From NCBI RefSeq assembly GCF_028389875.1, contig NC_084672.1, positions 7,614,458-7,678,457 on the forward strand: a DNA stretch of 64,000 bases. The letters run 5' to 3'. The stretch comes from Rhea pennata. Lineage: Eukaryota > Chordata > Aves > Rheiformes > Rheidae. The notes below the pieces were generated by a model, which was not told where the DNA came from, searched no databases, and was given only the letters and a program-made list of their open reading frames with translations. Position 1 is the stretch's first letter. Every line of letters starts with the position of its first letter. Below, piece after piece: positions 1 to 12,427 of this stretch. The translations under genes and the position numbers were made by a program.

Positions 1-3000
1 AGTAACTCAGGATTATGCAGCTCAGAACAGAAGATTCTAATGTTTTATCCCTCTCCCTAGACCAGCGAAGGGGCAGACAACAAGCTAACACAAAAGTTTG
101 GATTTTCCCCACTGTTGGCTTTAATGGTTTGGGTGGTTGTACTCACAGGTGTAAGTTAAAGCAGCCTGGGAACTCTTCTATCTAACAACAGCAGAGAATA
201 GTATCTAAGGGGTTATTTTAAAACAAAATATAGCCCTAACACTCTACATCTCCTCCTGCAGATGAACCTCAGCAAAACGGGGTTGTAAGATCAGCTCTCC
301 ATTTTTTTTTTGCTACCTGAGAGCCTTCCTGTACTTGGATGGTTATAGAGATATCATATACCGTAACCTACAGCTTCCCAGGTTCTGACAACAGGGCACC
401 ATTAGAAAGTAAGCTACGTCAGAGCAGGAAGTATACGTTCTTCTTATGCATGTGTATGGCTTGGCAAGGAGCAGAAAAATGCTTCTACGGTAGGAACAAA
501 AATGTCTGTCCAAAAATCGTATTCAGGAAATCTTCCTCTAGCCCCTTAGAAGAATCCTGCTCCAGTATGCCTATTTTACTCTTTGAAAATCAGGGTGTTT
601 GCTGTGGAAATCTCTGTTGTACAATAAATGTTTTACCTTGTACTGGTTCCGTGTTGTGGACGTAGAACACCTGGCCGAGACGTGCATAGCTGACCCCTTA
701 TTCTTTCCCTGGCACTCTCTTGCATACACTAGGAATTTCAGACTAAATGATTACGTTGCTGATAAGGGAATTCTGGGGACTACAAAGACTGGATGTATTG
801 GATTTGCATAATCCCATGTAAAAATTAGTATTGCACTTGGATCATGTTGCCAGATTTCAGTTCTACCAAACAAGGTAGATCCTCAGAGATGTTATACTTG
901 AAGATGAAGAGATAAAACAGAGAGAAAGAAAAAGAGACAGAAGCTCTTTTCCCAGATTTTGCTATGATGTGAATCATCTCAGCAGAGATCTGGTTCAGAA
1001 ATTCTTTTGAAGTGAGAAAGAACTGTCAACCTTCCAGAAAGCCAGCATGATCCCTTTTTTCATTCAGAGAATCTTCCACCCATGCCTAGGGCTGGTTTGG
1101 AGTTGGCGTGCATGACAGAGATTCAGGTTGAGGTTTTTGTGTTCACTTTGCATCACAGTCAGTGTTGCACTGGGAGAAGCTATAACTTGTTGGAAAGCCC
1201 CATTACAGTGCCTAATATTAAACTGATGTCAGTGGTTAGAAAAGGGCCCTCTGATTAGCTAGATAATTGCTTTTGTTTTAGTCTCTTCTTTGAGCATAAG
1301 AGCACTCAGGCAAAGACTTTGTCAAAAATAGCCACCCTGTTTAAGCTTGCAAACTTCTTTAATTCCAAGTAGCTATCTTGTGCCCACAAGCTTTTGGTCT
1401 GTGTTGTTTCTGTTTTTGGAAATTATTTGAAATTGCTCTGTTTCTTTTGCAAGGATTCAGCTTTGTGCCAGAAAGACAATTCTGGAGAACAAAATGTTCT
1501 GTGCACCCAAAAAGGCCCAGACAACATCAAATTCTTCCTCTGCAAACTTGACTTTTAGTCTTAACCTAGCCTTCAGAAAGGAAGGGTAGTAGAAAGAGGA
1601 TATAGACATAACATGGCTCATTCACTCTTTGAATTGCACCTCAGTTAGGGGTTGAGTGGAGCTGCTGTTAAAGCCACTCCTTTTGTCAATGAATTGACTC
1701 CTTTCGTCAAAACATTCTTGCCATGTGAACATGATTTCCAGCAAAGAGCTATGAGTTTCCCCTACAAACTCACAGTATGAGCTTCAGCAAGTCTTTCACC
1801 TGTCTGGTAACATCATTTACCCATGAAACAGTGGATATAAACTTCCCAGTTTGTCTCCCTCAGAGATGATAAGAGTTTTATCACCTTAGTACTGTTGATG
1901 GAGCAGTATGAGACAAGTATCATTAGTTTGTTTAGGCTATATTTGTGTTGCCATGGAGTGTGATGTCAAAATTTCCACACAATAATTTCTCCCAGGGTTT
2001 AAAATGGAATGACCATGAGAAGTAGCAACTGCAAAACCTCTGATGTTAAGACTAGATAATGACCAGAAAAGGATTTATTTTGAGTCTGGATTTTTTATTT
2101 GTTTTTTAACATCTTCCTGCATCATCTATGGATTACTTCTTCTTTGTGAAATCCTCTCTCTGAAGTCTATACCTGAGACAACTTTTCTTCCCCAGTAGCT
2201 ATTGGAAGGTTGCAATGAACTTGATCATGGCTTAGGGACACACAACTTCATTTAGAGCTCCTCTGATTGTATTCTCTCCTGTTGCAGACATGAAGAGCTT
2301 TCCTTTGCTATTAAATAGTGATCTATTTTCTTACTTCTTTTTGTTTATCTTCAACCAATATTAAACAAACACAAGAGGCCAATCCTGCATTGGCAGGAGG
2401 GATAGACCAGATACTTCAATTAGACTATTTCTATCTCTCAGCTCTGTGACTCTAGAAATGTTAGTCTTTACAAGTTATTCTGCAAGAGAAAAGAGAGAGT
2501 GAGTGAATCAATGGATTGGTAACAAGACACTGAGAGTTTACTGCTTTAGCCCTGGGATTTTGAGGGATTTGGATCAGCAGTGACTAAAGATTGTCTCTCT
2601 TGGGATTGGTAATTTCAGAATCATTCCTGGAGTGCTGGTAGGTACTTAGGGCTAGTGCTTTAAGTATGCTCCCTGAATTGGACATTATCTCAGATCTACA
2701 CTGTCCAGATGCTGTGACACTTCAATGCATAACTTAAGCAAACTTGAATTGGGAGAGAAAGCTTGGCCTCCAAGAGCAGAGCCAGACACATGTGTGCCTG
2801 CATAGTAGATGAGACAGACGCCGTCTCTAACCCTAAGCCCTGCCCTCCCCAGTGACAACATTATGTGTCCGCCTATGAGTATACAGTGCACATTTGCAAG
2901 AGCCAGTACTGCCAGTGGGGTATATCAGGCCCTAAAACAATTCTAAATATTTGAGATCAGAAAATTAGGCCTGTTCCCAAATCTGTCTAGTACAAAGAGA

Positions 3001-3589
3001 GCTGTGCTAGAACTTGTTATGATAAGGCACAGCACTACATACTGTGCCGGGAGAGGTCATCTGAGAGAGGGAGGGGGGAAGACAGAGTCTGGGCCCAAGG
3101 ACGTTAAGCGATAAGTTAGTGACTGATGAGGCAAATGAAGGAAACTCTTTAAATAAATGAATAGTGGAAAGACTCTGAACCAAACTCATAGTTCTGCCAG
3201 AGGAACTGGATGTGACATTCACCGAAAGTTATTTTCTTTTTTCTCCTTGTACAGCCTTTGGCACCCTCAAGTTTTCTACTGGCCATTGACCTAAAAAGAT
3301 AGAGAAGCTGGTTATGTTGAGTTAATTCTGCACCAGGTAAAAAGGAAAGCTGCTATAATTGATGTGGGATAGGAAAATGTTGAAATTTCAGAGATTAATT
3401 TCAGCCGAGTTACAGAACACTAGGACATTAGACAGTAATTGGCACATCAAAACCTGTGAAAATCTGCCTAAGAAGGTTTCCCAGGCCTCTAATGCAGCAA
3501 TACAAATTATGCTAAGCAGTAATCACACACAGAGCAAGAGATCTACCCCTGCCCAGAGACAAACACAAAAGTGACATTATTCTTCTGCT

Positions 3590-3675
3590 CTTACAGACGG
3601 GACAATAAAGGAGACAAAGTGACTCAGACAGAGTCCTATAGCTGGTCTGAGCCAGAGCTGGGCGCTGTCTATGAT
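3590..3675 (+). repeat. possible MIR/L3-core remnant
   Basis: ACAGACGGGACAATAAAGG ... GACAAAGTGACTCAGACAGA ... GAGCCAGAGCTGGG has the order of blocks of the old amniote core element (tally of A-rich, GTGACTTGCC-like and GAGCTGGG blocks). It is weakly supported. Confidence 0.25.
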
Positions 3676-4297
3676 CTCTTTGGATAAGGTCAAAGTGGGG
3701 CTGCAAAAAAAAGTTGTTCTGAAATATTTATAGGCCTAGGAGCTCAGTATGTGGTTGATTTTTGTGGAGCAGTTTGTTGTTAAGAAGTGTAAGAGAAGGA
3801 ACAGTGCTGCTGGGAAGTTTTCAAAGCTCTTCTATTCCACTTATTGTAAACTTTCAATAAGAAAGGATAAAAGTGCAGAATTTATCATTCAAAGATATGT
3901 TTTGAAAGGCCAAGTACAATATTCTCTTCCCAGTCTGAAGCAGAAGATTTCAAAGCTAAGAAAGGGCTCCCTCTAGAGAAATATCATCATCCTCTTCTGA
4001 AATCATTCAGTCACCTCTGAGCCTGCTCCAGCTGCTGTCCCGCCTGAGGCAGTCTGCCACAGAGTGGCTGAAACCTCATGAAAAATATTTCATCCCTGGC
4101 ATAATTCTCTTTATTTTGCCAGAGTTACAAAATAGAGGAACAGAGCCAGTTGAGAACTGGCTTTGTTCTCCTTATAATTAGATCTGTTTGTATTTACTGG
4201 ATAGCTTTTTGTGTTTGTTTCCTACAGTGAAGCAAAAGCTTTCCAAGGAAACCTAGTATTCTGGTTCTCAGAGAGTAACCATCAATGCAAAACTCCT

Positions 4298-4312
4298 GGG
4301 GGGGGGGGGGGG
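4298..4312 (+). repeat. G15 homopolymer
   Basis: Fifteen consecutive G, followed by CAGAGGGAGGG. It could form stacked-G structures and is a likely length-error site in sequencing. Confidence 0.95.
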
Positions 4313-6049
4313 CAGAGGGAGGGTAGCAGCTGAATTCACAAGTGATGTGAGCATGCTAGACAGAGTGGAAGTGCCTGAGACCAATGATAAAACCCCTCTG
4401 CTCTTGTACTAGACCCCATCACAATGGGACCCATGGTTTCTGGCTCAGACACAGAGCTCAGATCTTAACTGGAGGCAGCTACACTTGTACCAGAGGCTGG
4501 AGAAGGAGGAACAAGTGAGGTAGTGCTGGTGACATCTAGCCATGGTTAGCTCAGCTGGAGAGCTTGTCTAGCCAGAGCATCAACTGCAGCACCTCAACAG
4601 GCTTTCCGAGGAGTTACTGCTGATGCTGACTTGTTCCAAAGTCTCTCTTTAAGGCACTGTCCGACTTGGAGTTTTTCTTTTCCAACTGGAGTCCTAGCCA
4701 CATTTTGACAAGAGATTTGCATCTCCACTGTGTAACACTTAGGAGCTGCAAGTCAAGAAAATTTGAAAATCATTGTACAAGTTGCTGAAGCAGAAACTCT
4801 CTTATCCATTCACCATAATTACATTTACTTTGCTTCAGATTTGCATATCTCTATTTCAAAAGCCTTGGCAATGGACAGTGATCTTTCCATTCGCTTTCTA
4901 CTCCTTATCATCATTGCTATCTTTAGGTCCTTAGCTCCTCCCCGCCTTAGGATCCAGACCCCCAAAGGGCCAAGAAAGATAGGTATGATCTGTAGCTGCA
5001 TGGCACTGTGCCTAATGTGAGGTCCTGCCCTGGCTGCAGCTCCTGGGTAATGCCATGTGCAAATAGCACGACAGCTGCTTATGTGCAGAGGCCAGCAGTT
5101 CCTTCTGTGTATAACTGCTGCCATCTTCTGGTACTATTGAGACTGATTTCAAAACTGGAACTGAGGCAGAATTAGTATGGTCATTCATGATAGTTTAGTT
5201 GGATGTGTAAATGCATAAGCATGCATATGTGTACGTGTAGGTACAAATAAGTTTGGCTAGGCCAAACAAGTACTGAGCAATTTATTTATATCTCATTTGC
5301 ATTTTTTTCAAATAGAACTTTCGAGGATAAGTTGGGTAATAGCTATATTAGGCATAACTTTTTTTAAAATGACATGCAAGTCCTGTTTTCATTAGCATGA
5401 CTAAGAAGACTGTGTGACATTCCTCAGTTAATTCTTCTGACTCATTGAAAAAAGTCCAAAAATAAATATGCTGCAACAGATTTGGTTAGTTCTTTTTGTA
5501 TTGTACACATCTCTTACGACAAACTCATCAGAGAAATACAAACTCACTTAATATCAACCACAAAGCTGTACTGGGGTTGGTACATTGGCAGAATGTCCTA
5601 AATCCAGCAGTTTCTGCCACAAGCTGGAAAAACAGAGCTTCATCTCCCAGCATGAAGTGCCTGGGCCAAGTTGCCTTTCTTCCCATGCCTTTTGAATGAG
5701 AATGAAATCAAATTGCCAAATCTGATCTCAAGTCCCAAATCTAGTGAAGGTCTGAGATGTGGGATCACAGATAAAAGGAAGGGCCAATGTGATGCAAATC
5801 ATATTCCTAGTGTCCAATCACCTCAAAATTCAAAAGCATCACCCAGACTTACTGCTGGATTTGGTGGCTGCTGAAAACACTTTGATTGTCATCTCTTTTC
5901 CTCCACCAAGAAACCTTTTGTGACAGCTTAGTTGAACCTGAGTATCCAGAGAATCCTGTCATTTATTGGTAATGTGAGAGTCTGCCAGAAGCTCCACATG
6001 CTGAGAAGCACGAGATGGTCAGGAGAAAACTATCAATATGGAAAAAAAA

Positions 6050-6165
6050 TGGAACACAGACCTAGAAAGGGCTTTCTGGTCATCCAATCCATCCCATGCT
6101 ATCTCAGGCAACCATGTTGTACAATCCCATTCCTGAGCCCTGCTTTAAAATTAGTCTTTTTTTTA
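6050..6165 (-). repeat. possible ancient CR1 3' UTR remnant
   Basis: GACCTAGAAAGGGCTTTCTG, then GTCATCCAATCCATCCCATG, resembles the antisense of a CR1 3' UTR (GACC ... AGGTCATCTAGTCCA ... CCCCTGC). It is highly diverged and has no ORF. Confidence 0.3.
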
Positions 6166-7144
6166 ATGTACAACTGATATCAAAAAACATTCCTTCACAT
6201 TCAGATATGGCATTTCCCTATTTACTGAGATTTCAGCCTTATGCAGGATGTCAGCTAGCCTGAAGTAAGAAGCGCTTGAAAGCACCTGCAAGGCTTTCAG
6301 TGGAAATCTTTCTGACCTTTATTTAAAAGCCCACTTCTTGACTTTTTATAGTGGTTACTAATACATAGATTCCTGTATAAAGGCAGGATACACAGACGGG
6401 GCTTATGAACTGTTGACTTCATAGCTCTGTATTCTGTAGTCAGAAATAGCTGTTGTAAAATATATGGCAAGCAGCTTACCCCTGAGATCGGTCCTCACCA
6501 GCTCCCCCAGATTGCTACTGGCCTTTCTTAACCTGCTGAGACTGCAGCTTGAACCTGCTGAGACTTGTGGGATCCTACAGGGCCTGGTTGGCTCTAAGCT
6601 GAGGAAAACTCTCTAATTCAGTCTCCTGATGCCTCAGTTACCCTTACATTTCCTTTATGACATTTTCAATGCGAAATGATTCCTTATATCCGGCTTGAAT
6701 ACTAGCCTTAGTATGTCACATATGTAGTGTATGTGAAGATGGGACTAAACATTGAATTAAGAACCTTGAACCACCTACATGTCTTACCAGCAAGCCAGAG
6801 TTGAATTAGAGTCAAAACCATGCTGGTTTTCAGCCAGTTAGGGTCAGGAAAGATCAGTGCGTTTTATAGACTACATAAAGCTGAAGTTCATTCATAAACC
6901 TCAGAGGTCAGCCTAGCTATCTGCCAAACTATCCTCCACTGTTTGCACCATGAAATGGTGCTTTTTTCCTACTTAATTTACGTCACACAAGTCTTGAGCA
7001 TCCTACTCTGAAAGCATGGGGTGGATAGTTGGAGTCATACACAGAACTGCAAATGAGAAAAGCGCACACATCCCCAGAAAAAACATCCAGATGAGGGTAT
7101 ATATTCTGATCAAATGGTGCACTTAGCTACAAAAAGAAATGTAT

Positions 7145-7150
7145 TTTATT
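7145..7150 (-). terminator. candidate SV2B polyadenylation signal
   Basis: AATAAA on the minus strand is followed within 20 nt by a U-rich run (TTTCTTTTTGTAG). This is the usual arrangement of a cleavage site with a downstream element. It is the best-looking of several candidates and lies about 5.1 kb beyond the stop codon. Which site is used cannot be told from sequence alone. Confidence 0.25.
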
Positions 7151-10095
7151 CCTGTTACAGAGTTTGGCTCACTGATTTTGTGGTATTTAAAAATATCCCA
7201 CAAGTTTCTCCACCAGAAAACTTTTCATGCTATAGAGTTTTTCATGTAGTATGTTAGGAAATACACAGTGTGATAGAGTTGTGGTAAAAAGGAGACTTAA
7301 CTGAAGGGGAATTGTTTGAGAGTGCAAGGACATACATATAGCAAACATCAGAGGAAGTCTCCACATTTTAAAAGTACAAAGTCACTGGCCACAGCCCTTC
7401 TAAAAGGACTCAAAGTGCACATTAAAACATGAACACGGCAAGTGGCGTTCTTTTTCTTCCAGTCTTTTAATGTGACAGACAGAACAAAACCAAAATCCAT
7501 TGGAACAGCTGCACTTTCCAGTGACAATGAGACAGAGATTAAATGAAAAGAAAACAAAAAGAGGTTTCAAGTGAAAAAAAGGAAACAAGGAATTGAAACT
7601 GGCTATTTCACACAGACAGCCAGCAGAACAGCTGAATGAAACATTTCATTAATGCACAACACTGGGTATTATTTACAGTGGAACTTACAATGTGAATACG
7701 TTTAGACAGCACAAGCATTAAATACATCAAAGAAATTTCTTTTTTTTAGTTTCCTTCACAGTTTCCTGACTTGATTCTTTCTAAAAACAGCATTTGCTAA
7801 AATGAAGGTGAGAAACTGAGGGAGAAAGTTAATGGAAATGTAATGCATGGGTCTCAAATATACATAAATCTAAAAATATGGTCCCAGGTTTTGTGTGTTC
7901 TTTGAAGAGTCAAATGACATAAGCAGGCGACATAAATGGACCTAGAACTTCCCTAGCATTAAGTGTAAACTATATTGCTGAAAATCTTAAAGCAGGACCT
8001 GGGAGAGACCTTCACATCTGCAGAAAGCTCAGCTCCATGCAGCCTGAACCCCTCCCTGGAGCTGGGAGGCTCCCAAGGGCAGGGAATAGTTACTCACTGG
8101 TGTAACCAAGTGATATCTAGCTGCCTGACCTCTCCCCAGAGTGAGAGTGTTTGACTCTGGGCTCAATTTTCAACAGTGACCCTTTTCTGGTCTAAGAGAG
8201 CCATACACTGCCATGTATAAATCACACAGCATATTAAGGGGACAAGGATCATGTGTTCATGGAGGTCATCTACCCAATCCCAATCTGCACCACCAATATG
8301 ACATAGCAGAACCAAAGGTGATAGCAAAAGCAGCCTGCATAACCAAAGCGAGGGGAGAGGTACATAGAAAACAGTCAAACCATCCAGGAATATAAAGAGG
8401 CAAAACTCTAATCGTAATACTTTGGGTCTTTTATAATAATAATAATGCTTTCCGTTCCTCCAATGGCTGTTTCTGGGTGCTTGAAAGACCCATAACGAAC
8501 TGCTCCTGTGACCCACTGTAACTCTGCTGTACAGATAAAGACAATAAGACATCTTTTCCATGCCACAAAGTCCCTGGCTAAATGACTGGACAACAGTGCC
8601 ATGGATGGATGAAGTCCAGCTGCTCTCTAGAAGAGATCTTTGAGATTTAAGGCAGGTCTGTCTTTTCATCCTCTGTGCCATTTTTGCAGTAATATTCATG
8701 AACCCAAAGAAATAGTGCTCTGCAGGAGTTGTCAGTGATGTGGGCCTTTAATCAGCAGGAGTTTTCCTCTTCTGTCCACTATATCAAATCTCCAAGACAA
8801 GAAAGTTGTTCACTGTGACAAAAGTAGGCAGGCGGAACCACTAGACATGCTGGTCTTTGCACTGCAGGTGTAATGTCAATTTGTCATCAGAGGTGGTGCC
8901 CAGTGATAAATCTCCTGCCCACTGCTCTGGGGCTTGGGCCCGGCCTAGCATATGATCCACACTCAAAACACAGCCAGTCCTAAAGGACTGCACCCAATAT
9001 TTTGCTCTTGAGAGTAGCGTGACACCTAGACAAATCTGGATCACTGCCAGGACAACAAAAAATGTTTGGTGCACTGGCCATGTCTTGCTTACACTGAAGG
9101 TGGGCAGAAGTCATCATCCTTAGCACAAGCATCACAAAGATAAATGCCCGAACCTGAGCTGTTACTCTGGATATTTCTGTTATCAAAGAACAGGAAAAGG
9201 GACATCTAGGACAACCTATCTCCTAAGCATTGTTTCTGAGAAAGGTCCCATATTGCCTATTTCGTTCAACTGAGAATAATGGGAACCCAATTGAATAGCT
9301 CAGATTCAGACATCTAGCTAACTTTTAGGTATCTAACGCTAGGTTATGTGTTTTCCCCTTAGATTTTCTGTTCTGCTGTCTTTGTTCCTCACTGGACTTT
9401 CCCAGGCTCTCATGTTACCAGCTGCAATGTGTGTTTGCATTTTGTATTAGGTCATGAACTGACTAGTCAAATGTCAGGAATATGAGCATTATCAGGATAA
9501 CATCCTCTGCCCTTGAACCATGCATTTGCAGAGGTGTAAAGGGTCTATTTATTCATGTGGGTAGCCAGGGTAACAGAGACAGCAAGTTCCTATTACTCTT
9601 TACCTTGTCCCAGCTAATGTCCTGAATATGAAGTTTACTAAATCAGACTCTGTGAAAGCGCGATTCTGTAAAGAAGAAAGGCTTATAAGATTGGATAACC
9701 TTTTCTAATATTACCTTACCATTTCTCTCTCCTTAAGACTTCAATTTCCTCCATCTCAGAAAATTAATTTAGAAGTTTGCAAAATAAATAATGCCATTAG
9801 AGTCATTATACAATGTCACTGGAGAACACAAATAGTCATGTTTGCTGTCTCAGCACTGGATACATACCTAACTAACAGTGATTAGTAAAATAAATAAAGA
9901 TGAGTTCTGGCATCACAGAGCAGCACAACACTGTACTCCAGAAGATGAAACAAACTATTTTTTTTTTCTCCCAAATACAGTATGGTAACTGGCATGAGCA
10001 GCCCAACAAGATGAATGAACATAAAGCCTATGATGATCTTTGTAGTATTGAAATAATTAGCTGCTTCTCAGCATGTAAAGGGATCAGACATTCTT

Positions 10096-10118
10096 GGGGG
10101 GGGGGGAGAAAAAAAAAA
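10096..10118 (+). repeat. G11 followed by A-rich tract
   Basis: Eleven G, AG, then a run of ten A gives a pure purine block in the SV2B 3' region. Confidence 0.9.
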
Positions 10119-11477
10119 CATTCTGGGCTGTGATTCTCAACAGAAGCTGTGAACTTGTGCCAGACTGAAAGGACATAATTATACTCACTCCTACCTTAGA
10201 GAATAAACCTTGCTGTTTTGAAGGCAAATCAAATAAGTCCCTAAGCTACCCATAAAATGATGAAATGAGGCATAATAAGCCTAGTTATTACAACAGCTTA
10301 TGATTTTATCAGTTTCATAAATCTCAAAAATCCCAAATAGCCTATTGTAGCCTAGCTGCTCTGTAACTGCTTATCCCTGATAGATGTGATGACAAAAGAG
10401 TGATGCTCACTAGAGAGTTTGTGTCATTGGCAAGGACTTGCTTCTTGTGATCTAGTGGTACTCTGTACCCTTCTTCTGTCCTCTACAGTACAGCCAAGAC
10501 CGACTTCCACAGCTGTCTGAGGCTGGCCCTGATGCAAGCTGAAGGCAACTAAAGCAGTGATGTTGTTAGACATTTCTCTCTAGCCTTATTTGTTCTCTTA
10601 AAAAAAAAAAAAAAACTTTCAAGGAATGATTAAGAAGATTGTTAACAAAAGTATAAAACACCTTTTCATGCCACAAAACATCTTAGTGAGACAAAAATCC
10701 CTGCATTACGTGACAGTTTCCGGTCAGTTTAGTAGGAGACTATAATTAGAATTATCTGGGCAATTGTGAGTGTTGGCATTTTGTTTAATAGTATGCATTT
10801 TGTTCTTGCTTACCAAGAAAATATATCAAAAAATGGGTAACTCATTTTGCTTCTAGGTGCAACAGAACTGAAGTCATATGATAAAAAGGGCATATAATTT
10901 TTAAAACGATCTTTACAGGATATCAAGCTTAACTATCAAATTTAATAGAGAATTTAATGTTCTGTACAGTGAAAGCTTGCTGTGTGCATTCTCCGTATAA
11001 CAGGTTAAATGGCTGTAAGTAACTGTGCTTAGAGTGTTTCAGCGAGACCCAAATATATAAGAAAATCAAACAACATATCCTTTAACTAATATGGCTAAAA
11101 TGCTGGTAAATTCTTAGTTACCGTATTCTAGATATTAGATAAAAACTCCCCTATTTACACAAGATAATATGTACACATTTGGTTTGGTGAATGCTCCAAT
11201 GTCTTATCAGTTTCTCCTCCAAGAAAGGTTGTAGGAAAAAAAATCTTAACCATCACAGAAATATAAACTCCCAGTGATCAATATATTTAAATATTTGGTG
11301 TCTGGCCATGAAGAATGATGTGTCTCTAAATTAGTCATCACTCAGATAATCTTGATTCAGTGAGATAAGTTTCAGTGTCTCTTTCAAAGTCTTCTTAAAG
11401 ATGCAAAAATGAAAAATTACAAATTTCAATGGCTGATCACTTCAGTGTGTTTATGTATGCAAGTATGTGTAAATACA

Positions 11478-11526
11478 CAAACACACATATATATGTATAA
11501 AATTATGTATATATATATATATATAC
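11478..11526. repeat. CA/TA dinucleotide microsatellite
   Basis: ACACACAT followed by two TATATA runs; the longer is nine TA units (11508-11525). The sequence between them is also AT-only except for a G. Confidence 0.9.
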
Positions 11527-12243
11527 CTCTCCTAGACCTGGAAAATGCCTAGTGATTCTGCATGCCCAAGTGAAGACAATAAAGGGCTTTGAGACCCAGC
11601 TTCTTCTGAGAGAGCTGAGCACACATCCCCATAGCCTTCAGAAATCAGGACTCTTTCTGGTGGGTTTAGATAGTAACCCCAAAATCAAGAGCACTAAGGT
11701 CACCAGTTGCATTTGGAGCTCTTGTCCCTATTGCTCGATCTCACCTAGAGTTGGTTTGTTAACTGCCTCCCATTCTACCTTTCATGACCAAGTGTGGTTT
11801 TACGAAGTGCCAGGGAGAGCTTGGCAAGGCAGGCAATATCTCACAATGCGGCAAAGTCGTGCACAGGTCAGGATCTGTTCTCCCATCGGATGCACTCACA
11901 CCCACATTAGCGCACAAGCACACAAAGCTGTTCGCATCCTCTGTCTTTACACTGGGATGGAGAGGGAAAAGACAGACCCTCAAGAACTCCCCAGTGTAGG
12001 TAAGATTAAACACGAACAGCCAAGCTCTGCAAAGTGTGTGCCATAGCTGCATGCGCCCATCACAGCTCTAAAAGGGTCAGAAATTAGGGGTTAGGTTTTA
12101 TCCCTTCGGGCTCTTCTTTCCCCCTGCCCCTCTCTTCAAGGTATCAACAGAGCATTGTACAAGTGGACGTTTTGATTTTTCTAAGCATGGCTCTTTTTGT
12201 TCTTCTTCTGCATTACCCTCCTCATCCCCCTGGTCTCGGTTGC

Positions 12244-12427
12244 TCACATCAGGACCTGGTCTCGAGTCTCTGGTAGGCGCAAAGCTAGCAGGCCACCTCC
12301 GACCAGAGCAGAGGAAGCCAGAAGGATGGGAACCACCTTGGTTATCCCAACGAAGGAGGCAAAGATTGAGTTCCCCAGGATGGCACCAAACTTGCAAAGC
12401 CCATTGAGAATTCCGAAGGCTGTTGCC
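12244..12427 (-). CDS. SV2B: SV2B coding exon 12 (residues 649-709 and stop)
   Basis: The 184-nt coding part has acceptor TTCTCCACAG then GGCAACAGCC. It encodes ATAFGILNGLCKFGAILGN, TM11, TM12 and the short cytoplasmic tail LPETRDQVLM, followed by TGA at 12246-12244. The C-terminus has the normal family length. The exon continues into the 3' UTR below 12244. Confidence 0.97.

Larger units (their letters stand above)
1..7099. other. probable intergenic DNA downstream of SV2B
   Basis: No exon with family similarity or a credible splice pattern was found on either strand. All open frames are short and compositionally ordinary. It contains a G15 tract (4298-4312), a possible ancient CR1 remnant (about 6050-6165), a possible MIR/L3-like fragment (about 3590-3675) and a 14-bp direct repeat (6530-6543 and 6552-6565). 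In other amniotes the gene next to the 3' side of SV2B is SLCO3A1, which is not seen here. Confidence 0.5.
7100..12243 (-). other. SV2B 3' UTR and/or 3' flank, end unresolved
   Basis: This stretch directly follows the stop codon in the direction of transcription. No other gene is recognisable. Minus-strand AATAAA hexamers occur at 9553-9548 and 7150-7145, and several ATTAAA copies lie in between, so a long 3' UTR with alternative ends is possible but not shown. The stretch also holds a TA/CA microsatellite (11478-11526), a 16-A tract (10600-10615), a short TAA repeat near 8431-8446 and a G11-A-rich tract at 10096. Open frames such as 8699-8163 (minus) have no recognisable similarity. Confidence 0.45.

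Noticed and set aside
5251..5267. GTTTGGC-TAG-GCCAAAC palindrome resembling an NF1 site
   Set aside because: The half-site spacing is 3 rather than the usual 5, and it stands alone with no regulatory context.
8163..8699. 178-codon minus-strand open frame in the SV2B 3' region
   Set aside because: The translation is not recognisable and its composition is unremarkable. Such frames arise by chance in kilobases of UTR or flank.
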